In this document: positions 33,591 to 42,858 of the stretch, one piece after another
Layout of the letters: the number at the start of each line of letters is the position of its first letter
Numbering within the stretch: position 1 is the stretch's first letter
Assembly: GCF_030654605.1 (NCBI RefSeq)
Contig: NZ_JAURXB010000178.1
Location: forward strand, 1-43,446
Reading direction: 5' to 3'
Source: Bradyrhizobium sp.
GTDB taxonomy: Bacteria; Pseudomonadota; Alphaproteobacteria; Rhizobiales; Xanthobacteraceae
DNA: 43,446 nt
Made by a program: the position numbers and the translations under genes
The notes under the pieces: model-generated
Database searches by the model: none
Seen by the model: only the letters and a program-made list of their open reading frames with translations
What the model was told of the DNA's origin: nothing

Positions 33591-34334
33591 CTATACTGCG
33601 ACCGCCACCTCGGCGCTGACCGGCATTTCGCCGCTCAGAAGGTCGGGTTCGACGGCTGACGGGTGATGTTTTTCCCGCGCGGCCACCACGGGAGCGAAGA
33701 AACGGCGGTGATGGACGCTCGGTCCGAGCCGGCTCAGCGCCTTCAGATGCTCCGGCACACCGTAGCCCTTGTGCTGCTCGAAGCCGTAGCCCGGACAATC
33801 CTGGGCCAGCGCACACATCAGTCGGTCGCGCGTCACCTTGGCGATGATCGACGCCGCCGCGATCGACAGCACCAGCCCGTCGCCGCCGATCACGGCGTCG
33901 CAGTCGCAGGCGACATTGAGCTTGTCGCGGCCGTCGACGAACACATGCCGCGGCGCTTCCGGCAGCGCCTGCACCGCGCGCATCAGCGCCCACAGCGAGG
34001 CACGCAGGATATTGTCGCGATCGATCCGCGCCGGAGACGCGAAGGCCACCGCGAACGACGAGGTCGCACAGATTTCCTCGAACAGCTCCTCGCGACGCTC
34101 GGCGGTCAGCCGCTTCGAATCATCCATGCCTTTTGGGATACGTTTGGGATCGAGAATCACGGCAGCCGCCCCCACCGGGCCGGCCAGCGGCCCGCGCCCG
34201 GCCTCGTCGCAGCCGGCCACCGGCCAGACGCCGCGCTTGATCAGCGCGCGCTCGCGGCGAAAGCTCGGCGGTGCCACCGCAATCACGCCTTTCGGCGGCT
34301 TCGGTTTGTCTTTTCCGGATTTGTCGCGAATCAT
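33591..34334 (-). CDS. rnhB: Ribonuclease HII
   Basis: It cleaves RNA in RNA-DNA hybrids, including single misincorporated ribonucleotides. It is 247 aa from ATG at 34334 with AGGA about 9 nt upstream. The catalytic motif is [20 protein letters not shown] with D43 and E44; the third and fourth acids lie in VFVDGRDKL and the helix [12 protein letters not shown], and [11 protein letters not shown] completes the active-site face. The N-terminal 35 residues are a basic extension (DKPKPPKG). The C-terminal tail is slightly long but unremarkable. It is downstream of, and probably transcribed separately from, the radical SAM gene, with a repeat between them. Confidence 0.96.
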   Translation of the reverse strand: MIRDKSGKDKPKPPKGVIAVAPPSFRRERALIKRGVWPVAGCDEAGRGPLAGPVGAAAVILDPKRIPKGMDDSKRLTAERREELFEEICATSSFAVAFASPARIDRDNILRASLWALMRAVQALPEAPRHVFVDGRDKLNVACDCDAVIGGDGLVLSIAAASIIAKVTRDRLMCALAQDCPGYGFEQHKGYGVPEHLKALSRLGPSVHHRRFFAPVVAAREKHHPSAVEPDLLSGEMPVSAEVAVAV

Positions 34335-34419
34335 GCCGGGATCCTGCGCAAGCGCGCCCGGGGGCGCAACCGGGAACCCGGCGCAATTCCCGCTATTCAG
34401 GGAAGCATCTCAACTCTCT

Positions 34420-34540
34420 CGTCGTCCCGGCGAACGCCGGGACCCATAACCACCAGCGTTCGTCGTAGCCGAAGTCGTCAGCCATTCACTACGATCGAGG
34501 GGACAACGCGGTATGGGTCCCGGCGTTCGCCGGGACGACG
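34420..34540. repeat. Long-hairpin intergenic repeat, family Q (copy 2)
   Basis: The arms CGTCGTCCCGGCGAACGCCG and its complement extend to GGGACCCATA / TATGGGTCCC. It is 121 bp, against 123 bp for the copy at 14819-14941, with a similar arrangement and an unrelated centre. It lies between the radical SAM gene and rnhB. Confidence 0.85.
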
Positions 34541-34558
34541 GTGATGGAGGAGCAAACC

Positions 34559-35722
34559 CTAAAACAAACTCAACTGCTGCCCGCTGCGTTTCGGCCGGGC
34601 GAAATGATCCGTGGTCAGTTTGGCTCGCCGCTTGTTGAGCCCGAGCTTTTCGCAGGCGATCTCGAAGCGGCGGCCGATCATCCAGGCCATCGGGCCGGTG
34701 CCCTTCATCCGGGTTTCCCACTGCGAATCATAGTCGCGCCCGCCGCGCATGTCGCGGATCAGGGTGAAGACGTGGCGATAGCGGTCGGGATAATTCGCCA
34801 TCAGCCATTCGCGAAACAGATCGCGCACCTCGAGCGGCAGCCGCAGCAGCACATAGCTCGCTTCCCGGGCGCCCGCATGGAAGGCGGCATCGAGAATGCG
34901 CTCGATCTCGGAATCGTTCAGCGCGGGGATCACGGGCGCCACCATCACGGTGGTCGGAATGCCCGCCTCCGACAATTGCCGCAGCGCCTCCAGCCGCTTG
35001 GCCGGCGTCGAGGCCCGCGGCTCCATGGTGCGCGCCAGTTTCGGATCGAGCGTGGTGACGGAGAGCGCCACCTTGGCGAGATTGCGTTTCGCCATCCGCG
35101 CCAGAATATCGATGTCGCGGGTCACCAGCGCCGATTTGGTGACGATGCCGACCGGATGGCCGGTTCGTTCCAGCACCTCGAGAATGCCGCGCATGATCTT
35201 CCGCTCGCGCTCGATCGGCTGATAGGGATCGGTGTTGGTGCCGATCGCGATCATGCGCGGTTCGTAGTCCTGCGCCGCCAGTTCCTTTTCCAGCAGCTGC
35301 GGCGCGTCGGGCTTGGCGTATAGTTTCGACTCGAAGTCGAGTCCGGGCGACAGTCCGAGATAGGCATGGGTCGGCCGGGCGAAGCAGTAGACGCAGCCAT
35401 GTTCGCAGCCCCGGTAGGGGTTGATGGAGCGGTCGAAGCCGATATCGGGCGAGTCGTTGCGGGTGATGACCTTTCGCGCGGTGTCGAGCGCGACGGTGGT
35501 CTTGAACGGCGGCAAATCGTCGAGGCTCTGCCAGCCGTCGTCGAAGGCGACCCGTGCCTCGGCCTCGAAGCGGCCGGAAGAGTTGGATTGCGCGCCGCGG
35601 CCACGCCGCCGCTCGCGCTCGATCGCGACCGCGAGTTCGGGAAAAGGAGAAGGTACACCCGCCGGCTCGGAGGGCGCCGTGACCGGCGGGTGCTTGAGGG
35701 CATGTGAGGATGCTCGGCTCAT
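34559..35722 (-). CDS. Radical SAM protein, PA0069/SplB-like
   Basis: A 387-aa radical SAM enzyme. The cluster motif is CEHGCVYC, with C106, C110 and C113 binding the 4Fe-4S cluster, followed by FARPTHAYLGLSPGLDFESK. The family (PA0069 type) is related to spore photoproduct lyase, which repairs thymine photoproducts; it is widespread in bacteria that do not sporulate. The C-terminal region (AKLTTDHFARPKRSGQQLSLF) is typical. The ribosome site is weak. A perfect alphaproteobacterial LexA-type box (GAAC-N7-GAAC) lies 24-38 bp upstream of the ATG, which strengthens a DNA-damage role. The substrate is not known. Confidence 0.93.
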   Translation of the reverse strand: MSRASSHALKHPPVTAPSEPAGVPSPFPELAVAIERERRRGRGAQSNSSGRFEAEARVAFDDGWQSLDDLPPFKTTVALDTARKVITRNDSPDIGFDRSINPYRGCEHGCVYCFARPTHAYLGLSPGLDFESKLYAKPDAPQLLEKELAAQDYEPRMIAIGTNTDPYQPIERERKIMRGILEVLERTGHPVGIVTKSALVTRDIDILARMAKRNLAKVALSVTTLDPKLARTMEPRASTPAKRLEALRQLSEAGIPTTVMVAPVIPALNDSEIERILDAAFHAGAREASYVLLRLPLEVRDLFREWLMANYPDRYRHVFTLIRDMRGGRDYDSQWETRMKGTGPMAWMIGRRFEIACEKLGLNKRRAKLTTDHFARPKRSGQQLSLF

Positions 35723-35745
35723 GTCGAGAACATAGCAGTCGCACA

Positions 35746-35760
35746 GAACAAAGCAAGAAC
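35746..35760. promoter_or_regulatory. Perfect LexA-type SOS box upstream of the radical SAM gene
   Basis: The sequence is GAAC-AAAGCAA-GAAC, a perfect match to the alphaproteobacterial SOS consensus (GTTC-N7-GTTC read on the other strand). It ends 24 bp before the start codon, a suitable place to block the promoter. Confidence 0.7.
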
Positions 35761-35912
35761 ATTAAATTCAGCCATCCACAGCCAAAGCGATTTCACATAC
35801 ACGCGGCGCGATCGGCGCCTGCCGCAAAATGCTGCAACAGGCTGGCTGATTTGAGTGTGACAAGGTGATAACAGTGCGGCGTTCCCCTCATCGAGGCATC
35901 GCAGAGACGTCC

Positions 35913-36482
35913 ATGCTGAGCGTCATCATTCCCACCAACGGCGTCGAACAACCGGCTGTCGCCACGCTTGCAGCCCTGGTGCCGGGCGCCGCGGCCGGGG
36001 TGGTGCGCGAGGTGCTGCTGGTCGACCGCGCCGGCAACGGGGTGATCGAGCGCGTCGCCGATGTCGCGGGCTGCCGGTACCTCGCCTTTCAGGGATCGCA
36101 CGCCGCGGCGCTGGCGGCCGGCGCCCGGCAGGCGCGCTCACCGTGGCTGATGTTCCTGCACGCCGGCGCGGTGCTGGACTCCGGCTGGATCGAGGAAACC
36201 ACCCAGTTCGTCCAGGGCGTCTCCAGCAGCGGCCGTCCCCGCGCCGGGATTTTTCGGTATGCCCGCTCGCCCTATACCGACGCCGGCCTGCGCGACGGGC
36301 TCAAATTCATCGCCCGGATGATCGCGGGACCGTCGGCGGAACAGGGATTGCTGATCGCGCGCGATCACTACGACCGGCTCGGCGGCTACGCCCCGGACGC
36401 GCGCCGCTCCGAGGCCAGGCTGCTGCGCCAGCTCGGCCGCTCCTCGCGCACCCTGCTGCGCAGCCGGATCATGGTGGCATAG
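35913..36482 (+). CDS. Small glycosyltransferase family 2-like protein
   Basis: A 189-aa protein beginning MLSVIIPTNGVEQPAVATLA, the start of the GT-A nucleotide-sugar fold. VLLVDRAGNGVIERVAD resembles the second strand, and PWLMFLHAGAVLDSGWIEE is the DxD region with the acidic pair reduced to HAGAVLD. The chain stops soon after GLLIARDHYDRLGGY, so it is shorter than usual (230-300 aa) and lacks a membrane tail. Start at 35913 because the alternative at 35865 adds residues ahead of the fold. It may be a compact or non-catalytic GT2. It is divergent from the radical SAM gene. Confidence 0.82.
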   Translation: MLSVIIPTNGVEQPAVATLAALVPGAAAGVVREVLLVDRAGNGVIERVADVAGCRYLAFQGSHAAALAAGARQARSPWLMFLHAGAVLDSGWIEETTQFVQGVSSSGRPRAGIFRYARSPYTDAGLRDGLKFIARMIAGPSAEQGLLIARDHYDRLGGYAPDARRSEARLLRQLGRSSRTLLRSRIMVA

Positions 36483-36529
36483 GCGTCAAGCCGTGTGGGA
36501 TCGGCGAGTCGCTAGCTGCCCATGAGGCT

Positions 36530-36619
36530 CGTCATGCCCGGGCTTGTCCCGGGCATCCACGTCCTGGCTTCACTTCAACAAGGAAGACGTGGATGGCCGG
36601 GACAAGCCCGGCCATGACG
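36530..36619. repeat. Long-hairpin intergenic repeat, family P (copy 2)
   Basis: The ends are CGTCATGCCCGGGC and GCCCGGCCATGACG, with inner arms ATCCACGTC / GACGTGGAT. Length and layout match the copy at 10850-10940. It lies between the GT2-like gene and the MarR-GNAT operator, about 25 bp before the latter. Confidence 0.85.
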
Positions 36620-36643
36620 AAAGCGGGAGGCGGCCCTCAAACT

Positions 36644-36681
36644 ACTTGCCAAAGTCAAATAATTATTTGACAATGGCAAGT
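36644..36681. promoter_or_regulatory. 38-bp palindromic operator of the MarR-GNAT gene
   Basis: The outer arms are ACTTGCCA and TGGCAAGT and the centre is the perfect 18-bp palindrome GTCAAATAATTATTTGAC. It ends 13 bp before the ATG, next to the GAGG ribosome site (36685-36688), and its A/T-rich centre could overlap the -10 region. MarR proteins usually repress their own genes from such sites. Confidence 0.75.
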
Positions 36682-36694
36682 ATCGAGGTGCGCC

Positions 36695-37624
36695 ATGTCC
36701 CCAGCCGATTCCAATGACCACCGGGTCTCAGCTATCCGGGCTTTCAACCGGTTCTATACCCGCAAGCTCGGCGTGCTCGATCAGCAGCTGCTGAAAAGCC
36801 CGTTCTCGCTGAGCGAGGCGCGGGTGCTGTACGAACTGGCGCACCGGGACGACGCGGCCGCCAAGCAGATCGGGATCGAACTCGGGCTCGATCCCGGCTA
36901 CCTCAGCCGCATCGTGCAGAAATTCGACGAAGACGGCTTGATCACCCGCAAGCCGTTGGCGTCGGACCGCCGGCAATACCGGCTCGCGTTGACCGCAAAG
37001 GGGCGCCAGACCTTTGCCAGGCTCGAACGCAGCATGAAGGACGAAGTCGGCGCCATGCTGGCGGCGCTGCGTCACGGCGACAGCGACCGGCTGGTCGCGG
37101 CGATGGCCACCATCGAACGGCTGCTCGGCGCCACCGACGCGCCGCCGCCCGCCATCCTTCGCGACCCCCGCCCCGGCGACATGGGCTGGGTGGTGCAGAG
37201 CCACGGCGCGTTCTACGCCGGCGAATACGGTTTCGACGCCTCGTTCGAGGCGCTGGTCGCCGAAATCGCGGCAAAATTCCTGACCTCGTTCGACGCCTCG
37301 CGCGAGCGCTGCTGGATCGCCGAACTCGATGGCGTCCCGGTCGGCTCGGTATTTCTGGTCAAACACAGCGACGATATCGCCAAGCTTCGGCTGCTGCTGG
37401 TCGATCCGGCCGGGCGCGGACAGGGGCTGGGCACAAGGCTGGTCGGCGAATGCGTCGCGTTCGCGCAAGCCTGCGGCTACCGCAAGATCACGCTGTGGAC
37501 CCAGAGCATTCTGGTCGCCGCCCGCAAGATCTATCAGGACCAGGGTTTTGTATTGGTCGGCACCGAGCCGCACCGCAGTTTTGGGCAGGATCTGATCGGC
37601 GAGACCTGGGAGCGCGAGCTGTGA
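36695..37624 (+). CDS. MarR-type regulator fused to a GNAT acetyltransferase
   Basis: A 309-aa two-domain protein. Residues 1-150 are a MarR winged-helix dimer unit (LSEARVLYELAHRDDAAAKQ, then DPGYLSRIVQKFDEDGLITR with the wing SDRRQYRLALT). Residues 155-309 are a GNAT fold with the acetyl-CoA loop PAGRGQGLGTRLVGECV and the strand FVLVGTEPHRSFGQDL. Such fusions are common in Proteobacteria and often act as ligand-responsive regulators that may also acetylate a small molecule. The 38-bp palindrome immediately upstream suggests autoregulation. The acetyl acceptor is unknown. Confidence 0.93.
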   Translation: MSPADSNDHRVSAIRAFNRFYTRKLGVLDQQLLKSPFSLSEARVLYELAHRDDAAAKQIGIELGLDPGYLSRIVQKFDEDGLITRKPLASDRRQYRLALTAKGRQTFARLERSMKDEVGAMLAALRHGDSDRLVAAMATIERLLGATDAPPPAILRDPRPGDMGWVVQSHGAFYAGEYGFDASFEALVAEIAAKFLTSFDASRERCWIAELDGVPVGSVFLVKHSDDIAKLRLLLVDPAGRGQGLGTRLVGECVAFAQACGYRKITLWTQSILVAARKIYQDQGFVLVGTEPHRSFGQDLIGETWEREL

Positions 37625-37780
37625 CCGGGATGCGTCGCGATGGCCCGCGGCGCATTCACGGGGGAATGCAGTGGTGTTCCACAAGCAACGTGCCAAACAA
37701 CTCCGCGATGAAGCTTGGCGGGATATGTGGGGGGGCGCTGTGGGCGTTGCTGAAGAAGACGATCCGGCGGCGATGACGGT
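37625..37780. other. Gene-free start of the MarR-GNAT/moaB interval
   Basis: The plus strand has no good start or ribosome site. The stretch holds text (ATTCACGGGGGAATGCAG) that I suspect is another dispersed repeat, because it reads open in several frames, but I see no clear inverted arms. It leads into the element at 37781-37950. Confidence 0.35.
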
Positions 37781-37950
37781 TCTTCTCCCCTCCCACCGCG
37801 AAGCGGCGGGGAGGGGTCGGGGGTGGGGGGTCTATCCGCACATACAACTCGCGAGTTTGCACACGACTCGCGGCGAGTTTGATGAGACACCCCCCACCCC
37901 CGACCCCTCCCCGCCACGCGCAAGGGCGCGTGGAGGGAGGGGAGAAAGAC
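37781..37950. repeat. Paired inverted repeat element without a gene
   Basis: The left copy (37781-37834) and the right copy (37881-37950, inverted) share TTCTCCCCTCCC and GGGGAGGGGTCGGGGGTGG. Between these arms lie different centres: ACCGCGAAGCGGC on the left; on the right (minus strand) TCCACGCGCCCTTGCGCGTGG. About 46 bp of spacer with its own GACTCGCGGCGAGTTT hairpin lies between the copies. The design mirrors the repeats around the DUF559 gene, but there is no gene inside. Confidence 0.85.
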
Positions 37951-37965
37951 ACGCAGTGCGAAGGA

Positions 37966-38526
37966 CTACACCGACGCGCCCTGCGCCTTCGGCCGGCGCA
38001 GATGCTCGTCCAGCCGCGGCATGATCTCGACGAAATTGCAGGGCCGCGTGCGATAGTCGAGCTGCGGGGCCAGAATGCCGTCCCAGCCGTCGCGGCAGGC
38101 GCCCGGCGATCCCGGCAGGCAGAAGATATAGGTGGCGCCGGCGACGCCGGCGGTGGCGCGGCTCTGGATCGTCGAGGTCCCGATCTTGGCGTGGCTCAGC
38201 ATGTGAAAGGCGATGGAGAAGCCGTCCATGCGCTTTTCGAACAACGGCTCGATCGCCTCCGGCGTGACGTCGCGGCCGGTAAAGCCGGTGCCGCCGGTCG
38301 TGACGATGACGTCGATGCCGGGGTCGGCGATCCACCGCTTGACGATGATGCGGATCGCGTCGACATCGTCGACGATGATCAGGCGCGCCGCCAGCGTATG
38401 ACCGGCGGCGACCAGCCGGTCCGCCAGCGTGGCTCCGGATTTGTCATCCGCCAGCGAGCGGGTGTCGGAAACGGTGAGCACCGCGATGTTGAGCGGGATG
38501 AAGGTCTTTGCTTCGTCGATGGACAT
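37966..38526 (-). CDS. moaB: Molybdopterin adenylyltransferase-like protein MoaB
   Basis: It belongs to the MoeA/MogA/MoaB fold, which adenylylates molybdopterin ahead of molybdate insertion. The 186-aa protein carries NIAVLTVSDTRSLADDKSG at 13-31, the nucleotide-binding TTGGTGFTGRDVTPEA (76-91), HMLSHAKIGTSTI, and the C-terminal CLPGSPGACRDGW (136-148). The ribosome site GGAGGA is strong. It is complete. Other cofactor genes (moaA, moeA) are not in the window. It is separated by repeats from both neighbours. Confidence 0.95.
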   Translation of the reverse strand: MSIDEAKTFIPLNIAVLTVSDTRSLADDKSGATLADRLVAAGHTLAARLIIVDDVDAIRIIVKRWIADPGIDVIVTTGGTGFTGRDVTPEAIEPLFEKRMDGFSIAFHMLSHAKIGTSTIQSRATAGVAGATYIFCLPGSPGACRDGWDGILAPQLDYRTRPCNFVEIMPRLDEHLRRPKAQGASV

Positions 38527-38540
38527 TGCGCTCTATCCTC

Positions 38541-38673
38541 CGTGTCCCGGACGCGGTGCAGCGTCCTTCACGCTGCTCCGCAGAGCCGGGACCCATATCT
38601 GGAAGCGCGACGTAACGTGGGCCCCGGCTCTGCAGCGCATCATTGCATGCTGCGCAGCGTCCGGGGCACGAGC
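38541..38673. repeat. Long-hairpin intergenic repeat, family R (copy 3)
   Basis: It starts CGTGTCCCGGACGCGGTGCA, identical to the start of copy 1, and ends CAGCGTCCGGGGCACGAG. The inner CGCTGCTCCGCAGAGCCGGG is also shared with copy 1; the centre differs. It lies between moaB and the metallopeptidase gene, just after the latter's stop. Confidence 0.85.
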
Positions 38674-38681
38674 TACTCGCG

Positions 38682-39617
38682 CTACAGCACCCCCGCGCCA
38701 AACGTATTGCATGACGTCACCGTGCCCTGCTGGTAGCCGGTCATGAACCACTGCTTGCGCTGCGCGGCGGAGCCGTGGGTGAAAGAGTCAGGCACCACCC
38801 TGCCGGTGGACTGGCGCTGCAGCGTGTCGTCGCCGATCGCGGCGGCGGTCTGCAAGGCGGCTTCGATGTCGCCGGGCTGGACGAAGCCCGGGCGCTTCTT
38901 CTCCTCGCGGTTGACCCAGACGCCCGACAGGCAATCGGCCTGCAGTTCGACCTTGACCTGCAACGCATTGGCTTCCGCCTTGCTGCCGACCTGCTGCTGC
39001 AGCCGGGTCACGCGCGGCAGGATGCCGAGCAGGTTCTGGATGTGATGTCCCGCTTCATGGGCGATGATATAGGCTGCGGTGAACTTGCAGGCGTTGCCCG
39101 AACAGCCGCGAAACTTGGTTTCGACCTGGCGGAAGAATGCGGTGTCGAGAAAGATCTGCTTGTCGGGCGGGCAATAGAACGGCCCCATCGCCGACTGCGC
39201 CATGCCGCAGCGCCCGCCATTGGTGGCGTTGCGAAACAGCACGATGCGCGGGCCCTTGTAGGTTTGTCCGCTGGCCTTGAAGATCTCGTCCCAGCGATCG
39301 TCGATCTCGCCGAGCACGCCGGCGATCATGCTGCCCATCTCGTCGGTCGGCGCGCCGGTCTTGGCGGGCGCGGACCGGCGATCGGATTGGTAGGACGGCG
39401 ACTGGTTGCCGCCGGTGAGAACTTCGGCGCCGCCGATCAGGATGCGCGGATCGATGCCGAGGGCATAGCCGACGATGCCGAGCACGATGATGGTGCCGAT
39501 GCCGAGCCCGCCGCCGCCCATCGGCAGCCCCATGCCGCCGCCGCCGCCCATCCCGCCGCCACCGTCGTCGCGACGGTCATCGACATTGTCGCTGCGGCGG
39601 AAGTCATCGTAACGCAT
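38682..39617 (-). CDS. ypfJ: Neutral zinc metallopeptidase, YpfJ/KPN_02809 family
   Basis: A 311-aa membrane-anchored protease. The first 40 residues are charged and Gly-rich (RRDDGGGGMGGGGGMGLP), followed by one membrane helix (TIIVLGIVGYALGI, 42-55), so the catalytic part is probably periplasmic. The zinc motif is AHEAGHHIQNLLGIL (186-200; H187, E188, H191). Upstream are YCPPDKQIFLDTAFFRQ and CSGNACKF; downstream VELQADCLSGVW supplies a further ligand. All features of this family are present. The ribosome site GAGGAAA is strong. Its substrate is not known. It is divergent from ccrM across 250 bp. Confidence 0.95.
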   Translation of the reverse strand: MRYDDFRRSDNVDDRRDDGGGGMGGGGGMGLPMGGGGLGIGTIIVLGIVGYALGIDPRILIGGAEVLTGGNQSPSYQSDRRSAPAKTGAPTDEMGSMIAGVLGEIDDRWDEIFKASGQTYKGPRIVLFRNATNGGRCGMAQSAMGPFYCPPDKQIFLDTAFFRQVETKFRGCSGNACKFTAAYIIAHEAGHHIQNLLGILPRVTRLQQQVGSKAEANALQVKVELQADCLSGVWVNREEKKRPGFVQPGDIEAALQTAAAIGDDTLQRQSTGRVVPDSFTHGSAAQRKQWFMTGYQQGTVTSCNTFGAGVL

Positions 39618-39848
39618 GGCGGTATTTCCTCATTCCAGCTGGCTGGCGGCGCACTCGCCAACACCTAACGCGGCAGTCGGGTAAAATTTCCATTCCATTA
39701 ATCAATAACCCGCCCGGCAATTATTGCCTAGCCATCAATCGCATCCGGGACGCACGCAATACGCGCACTCGATAACCCGGTGTTTACCTCGGCACGTCAA
39801 GGTACCGCCAGTCGGTTGTTTAGTCCCGCGTCGCCGACAGCGTCGCCT

Positions 39849-41001
<1,153 letters not shown>

Positions 41002-41090
41002 TTACTGCGGGCTGCCGCCTCGATTTGTGCTATATGTTGCAGCATCCGTACTCCGCACCGGCCGTTGTTGACGGCCAGATGGAGGATCCG

Positions 41091-41420
41091 ATGCGATCCC
41101 GGACGTCCGAGTCATTGATCGTGCTGCCGCTGCTGCCGATCTTTCTGGTCGGCCTGCCGCCGATGCTGCTGCTGAGCTTCCTGGGCTTTGCCGGACTGGT
41201 CATTCTCGGCATGCTGCTGATCTGCGTCGGCCTCTCCGGCGGGTTCGACGCCAACAATGCCTTCAACGAGGAAGTCATCGTCCACGGCTATGCGCGCCGC
41301 ACGGAGCGCGCCGTGCAGGCCTCGAACCTGCATTCGGCGATCCGTTTCGGCACCCTCATGACGGCGATCGGTACCGGGTTTATCGCCGCAGGGGTGGTCG
41401 GCTTTTTCTGCTTCGGCTGA
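41091..41420 (+). CDS. Small membrane protein of unknown function
   Basis: A 109-aa protein from ATG at 41091, preceded by GGAGG 5 nt away. An in-frame ATG at 41079 contains that site and is rejected. Hydrophobic segments are LIVLPLLPIFLVGLPPML with LLSFLGFAGLVILGMLLI (two or three helices near residues 8-45) and TLMTAIGTGFIAAGVVGFFC at the end. Between them is a charged loop (NNAFNEEVIVHGYARRTERA). I do not recognise a family. It follows ccrM by 89 bp on the same strand and may share its transcript, and is convergent with the chemoreceptor gene. Confidence 0.8.
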   Translation: MRSRTSESLIVLPLLPIFLVGLPPMLLLSFLGFAGLVILGMLLICVGLSGGFDANNAFNEEVIVHGYARRTERAVQASNLHSAIRFGTLMTAIGTGFIAAGVVGFFCFG

Positions 41421-41505
41421 CCGGCGCGGCAGCGCGCGCCGAGCCAATGCGCGCGATACTCGCCAGCAGCGACGACGCGAGCCGTCGCGCCTGTGGCAAC
41501 GGCGA

Positions 41506-42858
41506 TCAGGCCGCGCGCACGATCCGCCGCGCCGCGCCCGACCCGGTCTGATCGACCAGATTGCCGCGGGCATGATCGAGATAGGTTCTGATTTCCTGCG
41601 TCAGAAGACCCGACTGCGACGACACGTCGCCGGATGCCGCCATGGTCGACGTCGCGAGCTGCTCGGTGTCTTTCGCAGTCTGCGCCAGCGCCTGAATGGT
41701 GGTGGCGATTTCGCCAACGACCGCGAACGCGCTGTCGATGCTGTGCGCGATCTCGGCAGTCGCCTGTGCCTGCGCTTTGGACGTCTCGGCGACCTTGCCG
41801 GTAATATCGTTGACCTCCGTGATCACGGTGCCGATTTCGGTGATCGACAGACCGACGCGGTCGGCGGCCGACTGCACCTGCCCGACCTGAGACTCGATCT
41901 CGGCGGTAAAGTTCGCGGTCTGGGTCGCCAGCGCCTTGACCTCGTGGGCGACGACGGCGAAACCGCGCCCGGCCTCGCCCGCCCGTGCCGCCTCGATCGT
42001 CGCATTCAGCGCGAGCAGGTTGGTCTGGCTGGCGATGGCGTTGATCGACTTGACGACCTCGCTGATGCGCGAGGCGACATCCTTCAGCACATTGACGCTG
42101 CCGGCGGCGTCGCCCACGCGCTCGACGGCGCGTCCGGCGATTTCGGCGGAACGCAGAATGTCGGCGCCGACGCCGTTTGCATTCGAGGCCAGCCTCGTCG
42201 TCGCCGACGCGACCGACTGCATGCTGGAAGCCGCCTGCCCGGACGCCGAGGCAATCGAGTTGATACGTTCGCGGGTGGACGATGCGCCGGCGCGCAGATT
42301 TGCCGCCGTCCCGCTCATTTCCGTCGCGCCATTGTCCAGGGCGGAAACGATCGAACCCACGCTGCCCTCCAGCTCGGAGGTCTGGCGCTCGAATTGCCTG
42401 ATGCGGGCTTCGATGCTGACGGTCGCGTCGTTGATGGTGTTTGCGCCCTGCAGCAGCGCGCCATGAAGTCCGCCAGGCAGGATACGCCGGTAATACTTGT
42501 TGTGATGCACGGCGTCCATCGCCGCGGTCGCATCGCGGACGAAGGCATCGCAGCCGTCGATCATGTCGTTGATGACCCGAAGCAGCCCGGTCAGGCTGTC
42601 GTGCTCCGGGATCGACAGAACCCGCGCCTCGAAGTCGCCCGCGGCGATCCGCTTGCAGACCTCCTGCGCCTGTCGTGTCAGGCGCGAGGTCTTGACGATC
42701 CAGAGCATCGCCAGCCCCGACGAGGCAACCGCCAGGGCCTGCAAGCCGAGAGCCGCGCCCTGGTAGCCCCACAGATGCAAGGCCGATGCGGCGATCGATC
42801 CGAGGATCGCGACCGCAATGCTAAGCAGCGCTCTTGTGAGAGAATACAAGTTCTTCAT
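41506..42858 (-). CDS. Chemoreceptor without periplasmic domain (Aer/CetA-like)
   Basis: A 450-aa receptor. The N-terminus has two adjacent membrane helices ([20 protein letters not shown], then [20 protein letters not shown]) with only a short loop between them, so nothing senses in the periplasm. HAMP-like helices follow ([20 protein letters not shown]), then the methyl-accepting/signalling region with the hairpin [20 protein letters not shown] and [13 protein letters not shown]. No PAS domain is fused. Its start codon lies 38 bp inside the PAS gene's 3' end, in another frame. The pair fits a bipartite energy-taxis receptor. Confidence 0.92.
   Translation of the reverse strand: MKNLYSLTRALLSIAVAILGSIAASALHLWGYQGAALGLQALAVASSGLAMLWIVKTSRLTRQAQEVCKRIAAGDFEARVLSIPEHDSLTGLLRVINDMIDGCDAFVRDATAAMDAVHHNKYYRRILPGGLHGALLQGANTINDATVSIEARIRQFERQTSELEGSVGSIVSALDNGATEMSGTAANLRAGASSTRERINSIASASGQAASSMQSVASATTRLASNANGVGADILRSAEIAGRAVERVGDAAGSVNVLKDVASRISEVVKSINAIASQTNLLALNATIEAARAGEAGRGFAVVAHEVKALATQTANFTAEIESQVGQVQSAADRVGLSITEIGTVITEVNDITGKVAETSKAQAQATAEIAHSIDSAFAVVGEIATTIQALAQTAKDTEQLATSTMAASGDVSSQSGLLTQEIRTYLDHARGNLVDQTGSGAARRIVRAA

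Noticed and set aside
37671..38024. 117-aa plus-strand frame through the paired repeat
   Set aside because: Most of it is the C/G-rich repeat; no family, no ribosome site.
9034..38673. CRISPR array
   Set aside because: The repeats are isolated palindromic elements with no regular spacing, and there are no cas genes.
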